Assembly (NCBI RefSeq): GCF_016592555.1
Contig: NZ_AP014546.1
Location: 3,358,501-3,422,500, forward strand
Source of the DNA: Neptunomonas japonica JAMM 1380
Lineage (GTDB): Bacteria > Pseudomonadota > Gammaproteobacteria > Pseudomonadales > Balneatricaceae
Length of the DNA stretch: 64,000 bases
Reading direction: 5' to 3'
How positions within the stretch are numbered: position 1 is the first letter of the stretch; each line of letters opens with the position of its first letter. The notes beneath the pieces were generated by a model that saw nothing but the letters and a program-made list of their open reading frames with translations, was not told the DNA's origin and made no database searches. Position numbers and translations under genes: made by a program. Positions 1 through 11,987 of this stretch are shown here, one piece after another.

Positions 1-601
1 TTACCGCTAAATTAAGAACATCATACCCGAAACTCTGGTTTTTCTGTTCAGCCCACAATTGCGTTAACGTGCGACCCGTTAGTTCATAGACTTCTAAGGC
101 TCGCTGCAAGCGCTGAGAGTCGTTAGGCGCTAAGCGCTTAGCGGATTCAGGATCAATAATAGACAACTGCGCATGTAATGCAGGCCAGCCTTCACGCTCA
201 CCCTTTTCTAATAAGCGCTGACGCACCTCTGAATTAGCTTCAGGTAAAGACGCCAACCCTTTTATCAGAGCGTTGTAATACATCATAGTACCGCCTACCA
301 ATAGCGGAATACGACCTTTTGCGGTTATTTCAGCCATTTCACGCAACGCATCAGCTCTAAACTCAGCAGCAGAGTAACTTTGTGAAGGATCTATAATGTC
401 GACTAAGCGATGCGGATATTTTTTCAACATCTGCGCATCGGGTTTGGCTGTACCGATATCCATACCCTTATAAATCAAGGCAGAATCAACACTAATAATA
501 TCGCAAGGCAGCTCTTCAGTAAGGCGCATTGCTAAATCAGTTTTACCTGCGGCGGTCGGCCCCATCAAAAAAATTGCTGGGGGTAAGTTAGTCTTAACCA
601 T
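1..601 (-). CDS. miaA: tRNA dimethylallyltransferase (partial, 3' end off the window)
   Basis: MiaA adds a dimethylallyl group to the N6 of A37 in tRNAs that read codons starting with U. My translation from position 601 gives [13 protein letters not shown] followed by the nucleotide-binding motif [11 protein letters not shown], then [16 protein letters not shown], which is characteristic of MiaA. About 200 codons are present and the C-terminal third lies beyond position 1. The ATG overlaps the mutL stop codon (TAATG), so the two are probably translationally coupled at the end of the nnr-tsaE-amiB-mutL-miaA operon. The visible part is intact. Confidence 0.96.
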   Translation of the reverse strand, partial: MVKTNLPPAIFLMGPTAAGKTDLAMRLTEELPCDIISVDSALIYKGMDIGTAKPDAQMLKKYPHRLVDIIDPSQSYSAAEFRADALREMAEITAKGRIPLLVGGTMMYYNALIKGLASLPEANSEVRQRLLEKGEREGWPALHAQLSIIDPESAKRLAPNDSQRLQRALEVYELTGRTLTQLWAEQKNQSFGYDVLNLAV

Positions 602-2430
602 TACTGCCCCCTCATAAACAATTTATCCAGTTCGGCCATACTTAACTGAGTCCATGTTGGACGCCCATGATTGCACTGTCCACTACGCTCTGTCGCCTCC
701 ATGTCCCGCAGTAAGCTATTCATTTCAGGAAGAGTCAACTGACGGTTAGCACGAACGGCACCATGACATGCCATCGTGGCTAGTAGCTCATTCATATGCT
801 CTTCTAAACGACGACTACTACCAAACATCAGCATATCGGACAACACATCTCGCAGTAATTGCTCTACATTAGCTTTGGCAAGTGATACGGGTACTTGGCG
901 AATCACTATCGTCTCTTCGCCCATTCGTGCTAATTCAAACCCTAACTTTTCAAACAGCGCATCGAACTCTTCTGCCGCATCTGCCTCGCGCACGCTTAGC
1001 GCCACACTTACAGGCACTAGTAGAGGTTGACTTCTAACACCCTCTGCTTCACAAGCTAACTTTAAGCGCTCATAGACGATACGCTCATGGGCGGCATGCA
1101 TATCCACCAGCACCAAACCTTCTTTATTCTGGGACAATACGTAGATCCCATGCAGTTGCGCTACAGCATATCCCAGCGGCGGGACTTCAGCCATTTCATC
1201 AGATTCAAACGGCATCACAGGCGGACTCATAGAAAAACCACCCGCTGAAGGTTGTGAAAAAGTACGATTCTGATGCAACTGCCCGTAAGAGGCTACCTGC
1301 TCATTAACACCGGACACCTCACGCGGCTGATGCAGCGGCATATATTGCTGATCAAACTTTTGTTCAGTGGTTGCCTCTACTGCGGTTAATTCCTGTAAAG
1401 CAGGCACATTCGAAGCATCAGGGCGAATTTCGCCAATCACTCGATGGATAGATCTAAAAATAAAATCATGAACCAGCCGGCCTTCACGAAAGCGCACCTC
1501 GTGCTTCGTTGGATGCACATTTACATCAACCAAGGCGGGGTCTAGCTCCAAATACAGTACATAAGCAGGGTGGCGCCCATGAAATAATACATCGGCATAG
1601 GCTTGTCGAACCGCATGCGTAACCAACTTATCCCGAATCATTCGTCCATTAACAAAGAAGTACTGCAAATCAGCCTGACTACGAGAAAATGTCGGTAGCC
1701 CAATCCAGCCTCGAAGACTCAAACCAGAAGCTTCCGCGTTCATATCAACGTGTAGCGACTGATCAATAAATGCGGGCCCACAAACCGCAGCAACACGACG
1801 CTCTTGTTCTGCTTTAACGCTGGCAGGCTTTAACTGATGGATGATACGGCCATTGTGTTTTAGCTGAAAAGCCACATCAAAACGGCTCAACGCTAAACGC
1901 TTTACCACTTCCTCGAGGTGTTTAAATTCGGTGTTTTCAGTTTTTAAAAATTTGCGGCGCGCCGGCGTATTAAAGAACAGGTCACGCATTTCCACCGTAG
2001 TCCCCTGCGGGTGTGCTGCAGGGGACAACTGCGCCGACATATCGCGTCCTTCAGTCTGTACCTGCCAAGCATGCTCACTGTCTATACGCCGTGATGTTAA
2101 CGTCAGGCGCGACACAGAACTGATACTGGCTAGCGCCTCTCCCCGAAAGCCTAAACTGGCTACTGCTTCCAAATCTTCAAGTTCATAAATTTTGGAAGTT
2201 GCATGGCGACTCAATGCTAATGGCAGATCATCTTTTTCAATACCATCTCCATCATCACGGATACGAATCAATTTGATTCCCGCTTGCTCAACATCGACTT
2301 CCAGACGAGCAGCACCAGCATCCAGACTATTTTCTAGTAATTCTTTTACAACAGAAGCAGGCCGTTCGACCACCTCTCCTGCTGCTATTTGGTTGGCCAG
2401 ACGAGGAGACAATAAATGAATTTGTGACAT
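601..2430 (-). CDS. mutL: DNA mismatch repair protein MutL
   Basis: MutL couples MutS mismatch recognition to strand incision. The N-terminal GHKL ATPase motifs are clear: [10 protein letters not shown] near residue 35, D-D-G-D-G-I near 58, FRGEAL near 95 and a [20 protein letters not shown] block near 143 (read here as [16 protein letters not shown]). A variable linker (about 340-420) leads to the C-terminal dimerisation domain. That domain carries [12 protein letters not shown], which fits the nuclease motif D-Q-H-A-x2-E-x4-E except for Q to M, as in Pseudomonas MutL. The protein may therefore be a nicking MutL rather than the MutH-dependent E. coli kind. The length (609) is normal. It follows amiB by 38 bp and overlaps miaA by one base. 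Confidence 0.97.
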   Translation of the reverse strand: MSQIHLLSPRLANQIAAGEVVERPASVVKELLENSLDAGAARLEVDVEQAGIKLIRIRDDGDGIEKDDLPLALSRHATSKIYELEDLEAVASLGFRGEALASISSVSRLTLTSRRIDSEHAWQVQTEGRDMSAQLSPAAHPQGTTVEMRDLFFNTPARRKFLKTENTEFKHLEEVVKRLALSRFDVAFQLKHNGRIIHQLKPASVKAEQERRVAAVCGPAFIDQSLHVDMNAEASGLSLRGWIGLPTFSRSQADLQYFFVNGRMIRDKLVTHAVRQAYADVLFHGRHPAYVLYLELDPALVDVNVHPTKHEVRFREGRLVHDFIFRSIHRVIGEIRPDASNVPALQELTAVEATTEQKFDQQYMPLHQPREVSGVNEQVASYGQLHQNRTFSQPSAGGFSMSPPVMPFESDEMAEVPPLGYAVAQLHGIYVLSQNKEGLVLVDMHAAHERIVYERLKLACEAEGVRSQPLLVPVSVALSVREADAAEEFDALFEKLGFELARMGEETIVIRQVPVSLAKANVEQLLRDVLSDMLMFGSSRRLEEHMNELLATMACHGAVRANRQLTLPEMNSLLRDMEATERSGQCNHGRPTWTQLSMAELDKLFMRGQ

Positions 2431-2468
2431 GAAAACTCTAATTAATACTCGAATTAAAACTAAAAAAA

Positions 2469-3815
2469 CTAACTGGTGGGAATACGTAAAACCTGACCAA
2501 TACGGATTTTATCGCCTTTGATGTCATTTGTTTTACGTAAAACATTTAACTTAACACCATGACGCGATGCAATCACTGACAGTGTATCACCGCTGACCAC
2601 TTGATAACGACGCTGACCAGACTGCTTATAGCCACCATTCTTTTTATAAGCAATGTAAGTATAGGCAGGAGGCTTATTCCAGAAGTGGGATTTAATGCCT
2701 GCGTAAATCGCCTTAGCCATTTTACGCTGGTAAGCTGCCGTTTTAAGCAGACGGGCTTCTCCCGGGTTTGAAATAAAACCTGTCTCCACCAAAATTGACG
2801 GAATATCAGGTGATTTCAACACCATAAAACCTGCACTTTCTACTCGAGATTTATGCATTTTAGCGAACTTACCAACATTCCCATGAATTTTGCTGGCGAT
2901 TTGCAGGCTGTCTGAACGGCTAGCCGTCATTGACATATCTAACAGAACCCCCGCCAACACATCATCTTTATCTTCAAGGCTGACACTACCAACACCGCCA
3001 ATCAGATCAGCACTGTTCTCTTTTCGTGCCAACCAACGCCCCACTTCACTGGTCGCCCCTCTACTGGACAATACCCACACTGAGGCACCACGCGCTCTAG
3101 AATCTTTAAACGCATCAGCATGAATAGAAACAAATAAGTCAGCGTTCTTATTACGTGCTTTTTTTGTACGCCCACGTAAGCTGATGTAATAGTCGCCGGA
3201 ACGAATAAGCTCTGCTTTAAATCCTTTTTCTTTATCAATCAGACGCTTAACTTCTTTTGATATACCTAAAACCACATCTTTTTCACGTACTCGACCCGCA
3301 CCAATTGCTCCAGGATCTTCACCACCGTGCCCTGCATCTATCGCAATAACGATATCGCGCAACTTACCTTTTGCGTCACTAGGAGTCGCCTTCTTAACGA
3401 CTGTCTCTTTTGCTGTGTTAAAAAGATCAAGCACCAAACGATGCCCATATTGATCATTGGGTTTTAAGTCAAAACTTCTGGGGCGAATACTTTTATTGAG
3501 ATCCAACACCACACGTAAATTCTTGCCCTTAGTGCTGGTACGCACTTGCTTGATAGGGCTTCCTTTGAGGTTTAACTTTGAAAGACGGGTTTTGACAGCC
3601 GCGTTGTTAATATCTAACACCAAGCGGTCTGGCTTATTCAACGTGAAGATCTTATGTGTCACTGGACCACTTAGGTCGAATACAAGACGAGTATTATCGG
3701 GTGCCAACCACATACGAACATTTTTGATGTCTGCAGCATATACAAAGCCTACTGACAGTACACAACTTAACAGTATTGAAGTGCGTACTATGTATTTAAT
3801 CAAACAAGTCATCAT
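2469..3815 (-). CDS. amiB: N-acetylmuramoyl-L-alanine amidase with AMIN and LysM domains
   Basis: This periplasmic zinc amidase cleaves the peptide stem from septal peptidoglycan during daughter-cell separation. It has a signal peptide (residues about 1-28, ending V-Y-A-A), an AMIN targeting domain (about 30-135), an Amidase_3 catalytic domain (about 155-378) and one C-terminal LysM (404-446). Expected zinc and catalytic residues are visible: H163 in [14 protein letters not shown]178, H232 in SIHADAF and E344 in VETGF. The AmiB/AmiC type with LysM is usual in this operon position in gammaproteobacteria. Two adjacent ATG codons start the frame and no strong ribosome site separates them. It lies between tsaE and mutL with 38-bp gaps. 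Confidence 0.93.
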   Translation of the reverse strand: MMTCLIKYIVRTSILLSCVLSVGFVYAADIKNVRMWLAPDNTRLVFDLSGPVTHKIFTLNKPDRLVLDINNAAVKTRLSKLNLKGSPIKQVRTSTKGKNLRVVLDLNKSIRPRSFDLKPNDQYGHRLVLDLFNTAKETVVKKATPSDAKGKLRDIVIAIDAGHGGEDPGAIGAGRVREKDVVLGISKEVKRLIDKEKGFKAELIRSGDYYISLRGRTKKARNKNADLFVSIHADAFKDSRARGASVWVLSSRGATSEVGRWLARKENSADLIGGVGSVSLEDKDDVLAGVLLDMSMTASRSDSLQIASKIHGNVGKFAKMHKSRVESAGFMVLKSPDIPSILVETGFISNPGEARLLKTAAYQRKMAKAIYAGIKSHFWNKPPAYTYIAYKKNGGYKQSGQRRYQVVSGDTLSVIASRHGVKLNVLRKTNDIKGDKIRIGQVLRIPTS

Positions 3816-3853
3816 GTCAGGTTAGTCGACGCTCTGTGTTATTAGTTCAGTGA

Positions 3854-4336
3854 TTAGTTTAATGCTTGGTTATCAAGCTGTTGAGACAAGCTATCGGCCG
3901 CAGCCTTACCTTTTTGAGTTTTAGCTTTCCAGCGAATAGAACGCCCCTCTCCTGAGAGATCCAATAATATCTCTAAATCGGCTTTAGGTAATAAGCCTTC
4001 GCCTTTATCTGGCCACTCAATCAAGCATAACGAACTATCAGTAAAGTAGTCTCGAATACCCATATATTCCAGCTCTTCAGGATCCATCAAACGATACAAG
4101 TCAAAATGATAAATAGTACCGCTACCCTGCTCATAAGGCTCCACAAGCGTATAAGTCGGACTTTTAACCGTTCCTTGATGGCCTGCGGCTCGAATAACCC
4201 CACGACTTAGTGTTGTTTTCCCCATGCCCAAATCGCCAACTAGGTTAACCACACCCTGATGCTGCATTGCACGTAATAGCTCAGCACCAAACTGTTCCAT
4301 CGCTGCTTCATCTTTTGCAAAAAATTCTTGTTGCAT
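3854..4336 (-). CDS. tsaE: tRNA threonylcarbamoyladenosine biosynthesis ATPase TsaE
   Basis: TsaE is the small P-loop ATPase that works with TsaB and TsaD to place threonylcarbamoyl on A37 of ANN-decoding tRNAs. The Walker A motif GDLGMGKT spans residues 34-41. The family blocks S-P-T-Y-T-L-V-E-P-Y, I-Y-H-F-D-L-Y-R-L and L-I-E-W-P-D follow in order. At 160 residues it is normal length. It starts 5 bp after the nnr stop, which is the common gammaproteobacterial arrangement and indicates cotranscription. Confidence 0.96.
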   Translation of the reverse strand: MQQEFFAKDEAAMEQFGAELLRAMQHQGVVNLVGDLGMGKTTLSRGVIRAAGHQGTVKSPTYTLVEPYEQGSGTIYHFDLYRLMDPEELEYMGIRDYFTDSSLCLIEWPDKGEGLLPKADLEILLDLSGEGRSIRWKAKTQKGKAAADSLSQQLDNQALN

Positions 4337-4341
4337 TTAGC

Positions 4342-5847
4342 TTACACTTTTCTGTTTAAAATCAATCTAACATAAGGGAAAAGGTCTGTCGCTTTCAAGC
4401 CTCGTTCCCCACTTTGCCGCACACACAAATCTGCGGCCGCCGAGTGAGCATATACGCCAATTCTAGCCGCATCAACTGGACTAAGCTTTTGCGCTAATAA
4501 GCCACCAATAATGCCTGACAAAACATCTCCCATCCCCCCCGATGCCATGCCTGGATTTCCGGCACTGCACAAATGCACTACATCACCATCGGTAATCAGT
4601 GACCCCGCCCCTTTAAGTACAACGGTACCACCCGCTGTGCGTTGCAGCTCCATCACACTAGCAATGCGGTCTTTTTGCAATACATCGATCTCGTTCCTCA
4701 ACAAACGAGCAGCCTCTCCCGGATGAGGCGTTAAGATCCAATTTTTACGTGATAACTGATTAAATTTACCTTTCTTCAATAAACTATTTAAACCATCAGC
4801 ATCAATAACCGCAGGTAGATTGCTTTTCCATACTGCCTGAAGCATCTGATCGGCCCATGCCTGCTGCCCTAGCCCGGGGCCGAATACGATGACATCAGCC
4901 TGTTCAAGTAAAGGCAATAGCTCTAGTCCAGACTCGACAGCACGCACCATGACCTCTGGACACCGGCATAGTGCCGCTGTTATATGCTCAGTTCTTGTTG
5001 CTAAAGTAACTTTTCCCGCGCCACTATACAGCGCCGCTTCAGCAGCCATAATAGCAGCGCCTCCCATACCTTGATCACCTCCAATAACGAGTACATGACC
5101 AAAAGCCCCCTTATGAGCCGCTCTTGAACGCACCGGCAAACACTCAGCCACATCATCAGATCCTAAGCGAAAAGCGCTGACAGAAACCTGCTCATACACT
5201 GATTCAGGTATATGCAAACCGTCAAATAACAGCTCACCTACATGCTCCACGGCTTGGTGCATGAAAAGCCCGAGTTTTAGGCCGATAAAAGTAACAGTAA
5301 CATCAGCTTTAACCGCACAACCTAAAACTCGACCAGTATCCGCGCATAGCCCTGAAGGAATATCAACAGAGATCACCGGGCACATCCCTCGATTCAACTT
5401 ATTGATTGCTAATTGAAACTTCCCTCTAACATTACCCGTTAAGCCAGTACCCAATAATGCATCAACAATTACCTCACCTACAAATGCTTGGTCAACCTGA
5501 ACAGCATCGAACTTAACACCTTCACTGCTTGCCCATAACCACGCTTCTCTAGCTTCTCCTCTAAGCTCGCTAGCAAAATCATCATTGCCAACGTAAAGCG
5601 CTTGTACTGAAAAGCCTTTTTGCCGTGCCAATGCCGCAACAATAAAACCATCACCGCCATTATTTCCACCCCCACATAGCACCGTAAGGCTTTTCATATC
5701 TGGCCAACGCTTTTGAATTTCTAAAAAAACAGCGCGCCCAGCCCGCTTCATTAATGTAAAGCCAGGTATGCCGGCTTCTTCAATAGCGGTTTTATCCAGT
5801 AAACGAGTTTGCTCAGCTGTGTATAATGTACCAGGTAGCTCTTTCAT
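4342..5847 (-). CDS. nnr: bifunctional NAD(P)H-hydrate epimerase/dehydratase
   Basis: This fusion enzyme repairs hydrated NAD(P)H. The N-terminal half (about 1-215) is the NnrE/YjeF_N epimerase, with NNGGDG at residues 62-67. The C-terminal half (about 225-500) is the ADP-dependent NnrD dehydratase of the ribokinase-like fold, with GGDQGMGGAA, T-P-H-P-G-E-A-A-R-L and G-N-P-G-M-A-S-G-G-M-G-D-V-L-S-G. The length (501) matches the E. coli fusion. It is the first gene of the operon that continues into tsaE, amiB, mutL and miaA. It diverges from queG across a 69-bp gap, which must hold both promoters. Confidence 0.95.
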   Translation of the reverse strand: MKELPGTLYTAEQTRLLDKTAIEEAGIPGFTLMKRAGRAVFLEIQKRWPDMKSLTVLCGGGNNGGDGFIVAALARQKGFSVQALYVGNDDFASELRGEAREAWLWASSEGVKFDAVQVDQAFVGEVIVDALLGTGLTGNVRGKFQLAINKLNRGMCPVISVDIPSGLCADTGRVLGCAVKADVTVTFIGLKLGLFMHQAVEHVGELLFDGLHIPESVYEQVSVSAFRLGSDDVAECLPVRSRAAHKGAFGHVLVIGGDQGMGGAAIMAAEAALYSGAGKVTLATRTEHITAALCRCPEVMVRAVESGLELLPLLEQADVIVFGPGLGQQAWADQMLQAVWKSNLPAVIDADGLNSLLKKGKFNQLSRKNWILTPHPGEAARLLRNEIDVLQKDRIASVMELQRTAGGTVVLKGAGSLITDGDVVHLCSAGNPGMASGGMGDVLSGIIGGLLAQKLSPVDAARIGVYAHSAAADLCVRQSGERGLKATDLFPYVRLILNRKV

Positions 5848-5916
5848 AACCTTACGCTTCCAAACACTGGGTGACTTTATTCATTATAGTTGAAGCGATA
5901 GCTAAACAGGCAAGTA

Positions 5917-7068
5917 TTGATCGTGACTGATTCTGTTTCATCCACACCTATTCAACCCGCACAGCCAACTGCTCCAGAGCTGTCTGATAAAAAATTAACG
6001 GCATTAGCAAAACAAGTCCATCTTTGGGCGGCTGAAGCGGGCTTTCAAGAATGTGGCATTGTGGATCCAGATCTTGAAGAAGACGCCAATCAATTACACC
6101 AATGGCTAGAAAAACACTATCACGGAGAAATGAGCTACCTTGCTACAAATACTGACAAACGCCGTGCCCCTTACTTACTCGTCCCAGGAAGCTGCCGCAT
6201 TATCAGCGTAAGAATGGACTATACACCGCCTGCTTTTTCTTCTTTAAAGGTGCTTAATTCCCCAGAAAAAGCCTATATAGCACGCTATACGCTAGGCCGG
6301 GATTATCACAAGATGATGCGTAAACGTCTAACACAGCTAGGAAAACGCATTGCAGAAGCCGCCGGCAATATGGGCTATCGCGCCTTTGTCGATAGCGCCC
6401 CTGTGATGGAACGCCCCATTGCACAACAAGCAGGCATTGGCTGGACAGGAAAACATACTCTCATTCTGAACCGACATGCAGGCTCATGGTTTTTCCTGGG
6501 TGAACTATTTATCGATTTACCACTGCCGACAGATCCTCCTGTAGAAAAGCAACACTGCGGCTCCTGCACAGCCTGCCTCGATATCTGCCCAACTAAGGCT
6601 TTTACCGGGCCCTATGAATTAGACGCTACACGTTGCATCTCTTATCTAACGATCGAGAAAAAAGGCGCCATTCCAGAAGAGCTAAGACCCCTAATGGGTA
6701 ACCGAATTTTTGGCTGTGATGATTGCCAATTGGTATGCCCATGGAACCGCTTTGCTAAACAGACGGAAGAAACAGACTTTCATCCGCGTCACCAGCTGGA
6801 TGATGTCTCTTTGATTGATCTATTCAACTGGAATGAAGCAGCATTTTTGAAACGCACTGAAGGCTCCGCTATTCGCCGCACAGGGTATGATGGCTGGCTA
6901 CGTAACATCGCCGTTGCGTTGGGTAATAGTGGTGGCGGAAAAGAAGTAATCGACGCCTTAGAAGCCAAACGCCCGCACTGTTCAGAGATGGTAACAGAAC
7001 ACATTGATTGGGCTATCAAACGCTTATCCGACGGCGAAACACTGCTATCGCCTATTCAGCTAAAGTGA
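5917..7068 (+). CDS. queG: epoxyqueuosine reductase QueG
   Basis: QueG is the cobalamin- and iron-sulfur-dependent enzyme that makes queuosine from epoxyqueuosine in tRNA. Two 4Fe-4S cluster motifs are seen: Cys214, 217, 220 and 224 (CGSCTACLDICP) and Cys267, 270 and 274 (CDDCQLVCP). The conserved DSAPVMERPIAQQAGIGW-type block is at about residues 159-176. The frame opens with a TTG; a GTG six bases downstream would shorten the protein by two residues, and both are plausible. The location beside nnr is common because queG (yjeS) neighbours yjeF in many gammaproteobacteria. Confidence 0.95.
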   Translation: MIVTDSVSSTPIQPAQPTAPELSDKKLTALAKQVHLWAAEAGFQECGIVDPDLEEDANQLHQWLEKHYHGEMSYLATNTDKRRAPYLLVPGSCRIISVRMDYTPPAFSSLKVLNSPEKAYIARYTLGRDYHKMMRKRLTQLGKRIAEAAGNMGYRAFVDSAPVMERPIAQQAGIGWTGKHTLILNRHAGSWFFLGELFIDLPLPTDPPVEKQHCGSCTACLDICPTKAFTGPYELDATRCISYLTIEKKGAIPEELRPLMGNRIFGCDDCQLVCPWNRFAKQTEETDFHPRHQLDDVSLIDLFNWNEAAFLKRTEGSAIRRTGYDGWLRNIAVALGNSGGGKEVIDALEAKRPHCSEMVTEHIDWAIKRLSDGETLLSPIQLK

Positions 7069-7098
7069 CTTGAATTAGCCCGGCCAGTCAAAGCCTTG

Positions 7099-8940
7099 TT
7101 AAGAAGTAAGGCGCGCATAGAGCTGCGGTAGCTTAGCGGGCAATTCTGCTGCTCGCCTAATCAAGGTGTAATGACCACGACCAAACAGATAAGGTAAATA
7201 GTCTTCTGCTTCTTCATCGATAGTGATACAGAAAGGAATCAGGCCAGCTTTACGCGCTTCAATAATCGCCATTCGCGTATCTTCAATACCGTAGCGGCCC
7301 TCATAATAGTCTAAATCGTTCGGCTTACCATCGGTCAAAATCAGCAGCAGCTTTTGCTTTTGTGGCTGCAAGTTCAATAATTCAGTAGAACGACGTATGG
7401 CAGCCCCCATACGCGTGTAATAACCCGGTTTAATCGCTTCAATTTGCTGACGCGCCTGACGACCATACGCTTGATTAAAACCTTTCAGCATATGAAAACG
7501 TACATGATTACGATAACGCGAAGAGAAGCCACATATTGAGAACTGATCACCCGTTTGCTGTAACGCTTCACTAAACAGGTACAAGCTATCCCGGATAATA
7601 TCGATGACTCTTGCCTGATCACCCACCCAAGCATCGGTAGAAAGCGACAAATCAGCCAATAACAAGCACGCCAGGTCTCTATCTTTTTTCTCTAGAGCAG
7701 AATACAAACGTGGCTCTTCAACCTGTTGGCCAGCAGCACGCTGCCCCCGAAATTTAAGATACGCCTCAAGATCCAGTTCACTACCCTCTTCCTGATGCTT
7801 AACCCAAGTAGACTGGGGGCGTAATGCCATAAATTGACGACGCAAACGCCGTGCTGCTGGCCTGAGTCTTTCGGGCAGTTCTCCTGCATCTGTTACTGCG
7901 GCTTTAATGGTCAAAAGACTACAGTGATCCTTCACTAATATTTGTTTTCTAAAATCCCACTCTGGTAATAAGTGCCCCTCACCTAGAATGACCTCCTCCT
8001 CTTCAGCTGAGGGTAGGTCTAAATCAAAGCGAACGCTTTTAGCCGTCGTATTATTATCACGAGTGATGGTAAGTTCATCCATCTCATTGGCATTATTTTC
8101 AGCGTCTTGCAGATCATCGTCTTCATCTTCGGAACGATCAAGATTGGCCATTTCAGCGACACTAAACAAACTAGTTTCATGACGTAACGTCAGTAAGCCA
8201 CCTTTGTTATTATCCGCCTTTTTCCGCTTCGCTTTTCGCTTACGCTGCTGCTCAGACTGCTTAGTCTCTCCTTGCGAGGAAGGCTCTTGCTGACTAGCCG
8301 ACTGGCAAACTTCACTAGCAATAGCGCTTTGAGGAGGTGATGGATGCAACCACAAGAGCACTGGCAACGGGTCACGTGGACATTCACTCAAATGCGCCAC
8401 GGTACCAGGAGAGTACAAAGCTTTTTGAATGTCTCGTTCTTGAGCACTTTCTTCTGCATTCAACTTGTCCACATTTGGCCGTAAGCTAATAGCCGCTGTC
8501 ACTAAACGATGATAACGATCAACCAAACCTGGGTAACGTTGCAGGATAAACAACACTTGTTGCTGGCTACGGGAAATCCAACCGAGGTCATCAAAAGCGG
8601 GGGCTGTCGCCATTGCGGCTAACCAGTAATAAAGTTCTCTATTGAGGTCAGCCTTAGGAAATAAATTAATACGATCGGGAAGGTGTAACGTCTCAGCGCT
8701 ACGCCACGCCAGTGAGATACGTTTACCGCTACCGGCTACTCGTTGTAACCAGTGACGCCGCTGTGAGGACTCTGTTTGCACAGAAGCACGAATACTCAAC
8801 CCGCCATCGCCGCCTAAAGTACGAAAGAAAATGGAGAGCGGCTTGCGAACACTATCGAGGGTAACCGCTTCATGCTCCCAGGCAGGATCAGCCATTCGCC
8901 TAATCAACCGATCCCAATACTTACCAACCTGCTCTTCCAT
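7099..8940 (-). CDS. norD: nitric oxide reductase activation protein NorD
   Basis: NorD acts with the AAA+ protein NorQ in the maturation of the NorCB nitric oxide reductase, probably in insertion of the non-haem iron. The C-terminal third (from about residue 425) is a von Willebrand A domain with a D-L-S-L-S MIDAS motif (inside LLADLSLSTD) and a later L-T-D-G-K-P-N-D. The middle section, about residues 215-310, is very charged and low in complexity (K/R-rich, then D/E-rich) and is probably a flexible linker. The length (613) is typical of NorD. It is last in norCBQD, 75 bp after norQ. Confidence 0.93.
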   Translation of the reverse strand: MEEQVGKYWDRLIRRMADPAWEHEAVTLDSVRKPLSIFFRTLGGDGGLSIRASVQTESSQRRHWLQRVAGSGKRISLAWRSAETLHLPDRINLFPKADLNRELYYWLAAMATAPAFDDLGWISRSQQQVLFILQRYPGLVDRYHRLVTAAISLRPNVDKLNAEESAQERDIQKALYSPGTVAHLSECPRDPLPVLLWLHPSPPQSAIASEVCQSASQQEPSSQGETKQSEQQRKRKAKRKKADNNKGGLLTLRHETSLFSVAEMANLDRSEDEDDDLQDAENNANEMDELTITRDNNTTAKSVRFDLDLPSAEEEEVILGEGHLLPEWDFRKQILVKDHCSLLTIKAAVTDAGELPERLRPAARRLRRQFMALRPQSTWVKHQEEGSELDLEAYLKFRGQRAAGQQVEEPRLYSALEKKDRDLACLLLADLSLSTDAWVGDQARVIDIIRDSLYLFSEALQQTGDQFSICGFSSRYRNHVRFHMLKGFNQAYGRQARQQIEAIKPGYYTRMGAAIRRSTELLNLQPQKQKLLLILTDGKPNDLDYYEGRYGIEDTRMAIIEARKAGLIPFCITIDEEAEDYLPYLFGRGHYTLIRRAAELPAKLPQLYARLTS

Positions 8941-9015
8941 CGGATGACCTCATTAATAATACTCACAGCGCAATAAAAGAAGCCGCTGCCAAAAAAAGTG
9001 CTTATCAGCAATCAT

Positions 9016-9834
9016 TTAAAAGTTAGCTTTTACCACTTCCATCAACGCAGTAATGGTATCTTCATCATCAGTGAGCGATTCAACCAAGCCTGCTCTACAT
9101 GCCTCTACAGGATCAAATCCTGCTTTTATTAAGGTAGCGGCATACACCAAAAGACGTGTACTAGCGCCCTCCTCTAAATCCATATCTTTTAAGCCACGCA
9201 AGCCGGTAGCTAAGTTAATAAGCCGCTGTGCATTGGCTGAATCCAAACCCGTTTCGGCTTCAAGAACGCGTCTCTCTTCTTCAGGTTTTAAATAATTAAA
9301 ACTCATTGAAATAAAACGCTGTCGCGTGCTGGGTTTAAGGCCTTTCATCAGGTTTTGATAACCCGGGTTATAAGAAACCACTAACATGAAATTTTTAGGT
9401 GCATGCAGCAGCTCATTAGTACGGTCTATTGGTAAAATTCGTCGATCATCCGTGAGTGGGTGAATAACCACAGTCGTATCTTTACGTGCTTCAACCACTT
9501 CATCCAAATAGCAGATACCACCCTCACGAACAGCCCTCGTTAAAGGACCATCATGCCACTGGGTCATACCATCACCGATAAGGTAACGACCCACTAGATC
9601 AGAGGCAGTTAAGTCGTCATGACAGGAAACCGTATGTAAGGGCAGCCCCAAACGCTCGGCCATATGACTAATGAAACGAGTTTTACCACAGCCTGTTGGG
9701 CCTTTAATCAAGACTGGTAACTGGTTCTCATAGGCATGAGTAAACAGCTCTACTTCGTTATGTTGTGGCAGGTAAAAAGGCGCGGCTTCATTGTCGACAC
9801 CAAGATTCAGCTCAACTGTATTAGCAGTAGACAT
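9016..9834 (-). CDS. norQ: MoxR-type AAA+ ATPase NorQ
   Basis: NorQ is the AAA+ partner of NorD. Starting at the ATG at 9834, the 272-residue protein has Walker A GPTGCGKT (45-52) and Walker B G-G-I-C-Y-L-D-E-V (105-113), followed by sensor and arginine regions typical of CbbQ/NirQ/NorQ. An upstream in-frame ATG would add 18 residues (M-A-D-K-A-K...), but those codons run through the terminator-like hairpin at 9867-9893. The ATG at 9834 is preceded at good spacing by ACGGAG, so I choose it. It sits between norB and norD. Confidence 0.94.
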   Translation of the reverse strand: MSTANTVELNLGVDNEAAPFYLPQHNEVELFTHAYENQLPVLIKGPTGCGKTRFISHMAERLGLPLHTVSCHDDLTASDLVGRYLIGDGMTQWHDGPLTRAVREGGICYLDEVVEARKDTTVVIHPLTDDRRILPIDRTNELLHAPKNFMLVVSYNPGYQNLMKGLKPSTRQRFISMSFNYLKPEEERRVLEAETGLDSANAQRLINLATGLRGLKDMDLEEGASTRLLVYAATLIKAGFDPVEACRAGLVESLTDDEDTITALMEVVKANF

Positions 9835-9854
9835 AAGAATCTCCGTAAGAATTT

Positions 9855-9893
9855 TTAAAAAAAGAAGCGCTTTGGCTTTATCAGCCAAAGCGC
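9855..9893 (-). terminator. strong hairpin with U-rich tail between norB and norQ
   Basis: Two perfect 11-base arms (9867-9877 and 9883-9893) enclose a 5-base loop. On the minus strand they are followed by a T-rich run (complement of 9857-9866). This has the form of an intrinsic terminator just after the norB stop at 9903 and just before the norQ ribosome site. Since norQ and norD have no obvious promoter of their own here, it is more likely a partial terminator or an mRNA-stabilising 3' end that keeps NorQD below NorCB. Confidence 0.75.
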
Positions 9894-9902
9894 CATATGA
9901 GC

Positions 9903-11803
<1,901 letters not shown>

Positions 11804-11861
11804 AGAAAGCTCCGTCACCCAAGAGAGGGCCAGATTGCACAGTTAAGATTCAGGTGTGGCT

Positions 11862-11867
11862 ATTATG
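11862..11867 (-). promoter_or_regulatory. -10 element of the predicted norC promoter
   Basis: The minus strand reads CATAAT here (plus ATTATG). It places a predicted transcript start near 11855, about 52 bases before the norC ATG. The distance from this start to the centre of the box at 11890-11903 is 41.5 bases, the classic spacing for a class II FNR/DNR-activated promoter. Confidence 0.65.
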
Positions 11868-11889
11868 GAAAGTTGTGAGCAGGAAACAA

Positions 11890-11903
11890 TTGATCAATAT
11901 CAA
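11890..11903. promoter_or_regulatory. FNR/ANR/DNR-type operator upstream of norC
   Basis: TTGATCAATATCAA matches the FNR-family consensus TTGAT-N4-ATCAA at all ten defined positions. FNR, ANR and the NO-sensing DNR/NNR proteins share this site, so the sequence alone cannot say which one acts. Control of norCB by a DNR/NNR-type NO sensor is well known in denitrifiers. No such regulator gene is present in the window. Confidence 0.85.
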
Positions 11904-11987
11904 GTAAAACCAAAAAATATATTAAAAATACATCTTATTGATTAAAGAGCTCCATTTTCTCATTTAAATAGTCATTTATCGTGGACG

